This document shows, piece by piece, positions 62,361-64,000 of a stretch of 64,000 nt of DNA. Both the position numbers and the translations under genes were made by a program. The notes under the pieces were generated by a model, which saw only the letters and a list, made by a program, of their open reading frames with translations, was not told the origin of the DNA and did not search any database. How positions within the stretch are numbered: the first letter of the stretch is position 1; each line of letters starts with the position of its first letter. The DNA lies in contig NZ_JAYERP010000001.1 of assembly GCF_034718895.1 (NCBI RefSeq), positions 3,633,501 to 3,697,500 on the forward strand. Direction: 5' to 3'. The stretch comes from Paenibacillus phoenicis. GTDB taxonomy: Bacteria > Bacillota > Bacilli > Paenibacillales > Paenibacillaceae.

Positions 62361-63722
62361 CTAGCCAGCAAACGCATCCGCATGCGCCCGCTCATAATTG
62401 GCGAACTTGTTAAAGTTCTTCAAGAACACCAACTCAACGGTCCCAACCGGGCCGTTCCGCTGTTTGGCAATGATAATCTCGATGATGTTCTTCTTTTCTG
62501 TCTCTTGGTTGTAATAATCGTCCCGGTATAAAAACGCCACGATATCCGCGTCCTGCTCGATGGAACCCGATTCCCGAAGGTCAGACATCATCGGACGCTT
62601 GTCCTGCCGCTGCTCGACGCCCCGGCTTAACTGGGACAAGGCGATTACCGGCACTTCGAGCTCCCGCCCGATCTGCTTAAGCGTCCGGGAGATTTCCGAG
62701 ACCTCCTGCTGCCGGTTCTCGCCGGGCTTGCCCCGGCCTTGGATCAGCTGCAGGTAGTCGATCACGATCATGCCTAGGCCGCGTTCCTTCTTGAGGCGGC
62801 GGCATTTCGCCCGGATATCGGCCACGGTCACCCCCGGGGTATCGTCGATATAAATCTCCGCTTCCGACAAGGCGGCAATGCCCATCGTTAGCTTTGCCCA
62901 ATCATCATCGCTCTTGAAATCCCCGGTCCGCATCACGCTGGCGTCGAGGTTCGCTTCGGCGCAGATCATCCGCTGCACCAACTGGGCCGCGGACATCTCC
63001 AGACTGAAGATCGCCACGGTTTCTTTGGCGCGTACCGCCACATTTTGTGCAATGTTCAGAGCAAACGCCGTTTTACCTACGGAAGGCCGCGCCGCAACGA
63101 TAATCAAGTCACTGCGCTGGAAGCCCGCCGTCATTCGGTCCAAATCAACGAACCCGGAAGGAATCCCGGTGGTCGTCCCGCGGTTCTGATGCAACGTCTC
63201 CACACGCTCGAACACTTCCATCAGTACATCGCGAATGGGGATAAACCCGCTGCCCGAACGGCGGTTGGAAATCTCCAAAATGCGCCGCTCGGCATCGCTC
63301 AGCATGTCGGCCACGTCTTCGCCGCCGGCATAACCGTCGCTGACGATTTGCGTTGCCGTGCGGATCAAGCGCCGCAGCATCGATTTCTCTTCGATGATCC
63401 GCGCGTAATAATCCACGTTGGCCGCCGTCGGCACGGCATGGGCCAGCTTGGCCAAATAGCTGACGCCTCCGATTTCCTCCAGCTCACCGCGGTCCTTCAG
63501 CTTGGCGGTTAACGTCACGAGGTCGATCGGCTTGCCTTCCTCGCCGAGTTGAACCATCGCTTCAAAGATTAATTGATGAGGCTTATCGTAAAAATCCTCG
63601 GTCCGCACCCGCTCCATCGCGGTAATGAGTGCTTCCGATTGCAGCAGCACTGCCCCGAGTACCGCCTGCTCAGCTTCTAGATTTTGCGGGGGGATCCGGT
63701 CAAAAAACAGATCGCCGCTCAT
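62361..63722 (-). CDS. dnaB: Replicative DNA helicase
   Basis: A 453-residue hexameric helicase (DnaC in Bacillus nomenclature). N-terminal primase-interaction domain (PPQNLEAEQAVLGAVLLQSE) and C-terminal RecA-like domain with Walker A AARPSVGKTAFALN, Walker B GMIVIDYLQLIQGRG and SQLSRGVEQR. ATG one base after the rplI stop, so the two are coupled. Confidence 0.97.
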   Translation of the reverse strand: MSGDLFFDRIPPQNLEAEQAVLGAVLLQSEALITAMERVRTEDFYDKPHQLIFEAMVQLGEEGKPIDLVTLTAKLKDRGELEEIGGVSYLAKLAHAVPTAANVDYYARIIEEKSMLRRLIRTATQIVSDGYAGGEDVADMLSDAERRILEISNRRSGSGFIPIRDVLMEVFERVETLHQNRGTTTGIPSGFVDLDRMTAGFQRSDLIIVAARPSVGKTAFALNIAQNVAVRAKETVAIFSLEMSAAQLVQRMICAEANLDASVMRTGDFKSDDDWAKLTMGIAALSEAEIYIDDTPGVTVADIRAKCRRLKKERGLGMIVIDYLQLIQGRGKPGENRQQEVSEISRTLKQIGRELEVPVIALSQLSRGVEQRQDKRPMMSDLRESGSIEQDADIVAFLYRDDYYNQETEKKNIIEIIIAKQRNGPVGTVELVFLKNFNKFANYERAHADAFAG

Positions 63723-63723
63723 C

Positions 63724-64000
63724 TTATTCCTCCGTCACTTGAACCTTCAACGTCGACTTCACTTCGGGATGCAGCTTCACCGGCACTTGCGTCACACCCA
63801 GCGTCCGGATCGGATCATGCATTTCGATTTTGCGCTTATCCAGCTTCACGCCGGCCTTCTCCAGCGCTTCGGCAACCTGCTTGCTCGTAATCGCACCAAA
63901 CAGACGGCCGCCTTCACCGGCTTTCGCTTTCAGCTGCACGGTCATCTCCTCCAGCTTCTTGCCAAGCTGGATCGCATCTTCCTTCTCCTTCTGTTTCCGC
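63724..64000 (-). CDS. rplI: 50S ribosomal protein L9, C-terminal part (cut by window edge)
   Basis: About 92 residues of L9: the long connecting helix ([20 protein letters not shown]) and the C-terminal RNA-binding domain ([37 protein letters not shown]). The start lies beyond the right edge of the window. Followed immediately by dnaB. Confidence 0.96.
   Translation of the reverse strand, partial: RKQKEKEDAIQLGKKLEEMTVQLKAKAGEGGRLFGAITSKQVAEALEKAGVKLDKRKIEMHDPIRTLGVTQVPVKLHPEVKSTLKVQVTEE

Overview
The window looks like a chromosomal segment of a Paenibacillus-type member of the Bacillales. The evidence is a mid-50s GC content judged by eye, strong AGGAGG-type ribosome binding sites, Bacillales gene families (WalRK-HIJ, YesMN, Btr/FeuA/BesA), SLH-domain surface proteins and two-sugar ABC transporters without their own ATPase. 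The right third is the conserved origin-proximal block on the minus strand: rplI, dnaB, purA, a LysM-G5-M23 peptidase, walR-walK-walH-walI-walJ, htrA, a CxxH/CxxC small protein and rlmH. No tRNA, rRNA, riboswitch or CRISPR locus is visible.

Layout. 1-5.5 kb: a MarR tail, a tandem-MerR regulator divergent from an alpha/beta hydrolase, malate:quinone oxidoreductase, and a DUF2975/XRE/DUF817 operon. 5.6-8.7 kb: a Fur-controlled siderophore unit (Btr-like activator, FeuA-like binding lipoprotein, BesA-like esterase). 8.7-19.8 kb: accessory genes (MerR-SDR operon with a textbook 19-bp-spacer promoter, MATE pump, secreted GH16 beta-glucanase, GyrI-like/WYL-regulator cluster, DtpT peptide symporter) separated by gene fossils. 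19.9-26.6 kb: a compact six-gene minus-strand unit of GntR-LacI regulator, FbpABC/AfuABC-type transporter, EEP-family phosphoesterase and MgtC-like protein. 26.7-30.4 kb: a decayed stretch with a frameshifted MFS gene, palindrome-rich repeats, an AT-rich foreign fragment, an intact APH-type kinase and a head-to-head pair (hxlR/nmrA) that has lost both 5' ends. 30.5-32.4 kb: a TetR regulator and FAD monooxygenase with a doubled operator.

32.7-37 kb carries rlmH, the CxxH/CxxC gene, an SLH-CAP surface protein, glpD and htrA. A roughly 10-kb carbohydrate island (38.3-48.3 kb) separates htrA from walJ, which are usually close in Bacillales. It holds a decayed GH4 6-phospho-beta-glucosidase, a sugar ABC transporter divergent from a YesMN two-component system with cre-like sites between them, and an AraC regulator divergent from an intact GH4 glycosidase. 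49-64 kb is the wal operon, wall peptidase, purA with a PurR operator, a chemoreceptor, a PLP decarboxylase, dnaB and rplI.

The main themes are heavy gene decay in the accessory left half (about ten broken genes, several still next to their own terminators), regulated uptake modules (iron, possible organophosphate, oligosaccharide), and unexplained intergenic repeats. These include a hairpin repeat found both near 2.0 kb and upstream of walR, and a four-site array spaced at about 52 bp downstream of walJ.
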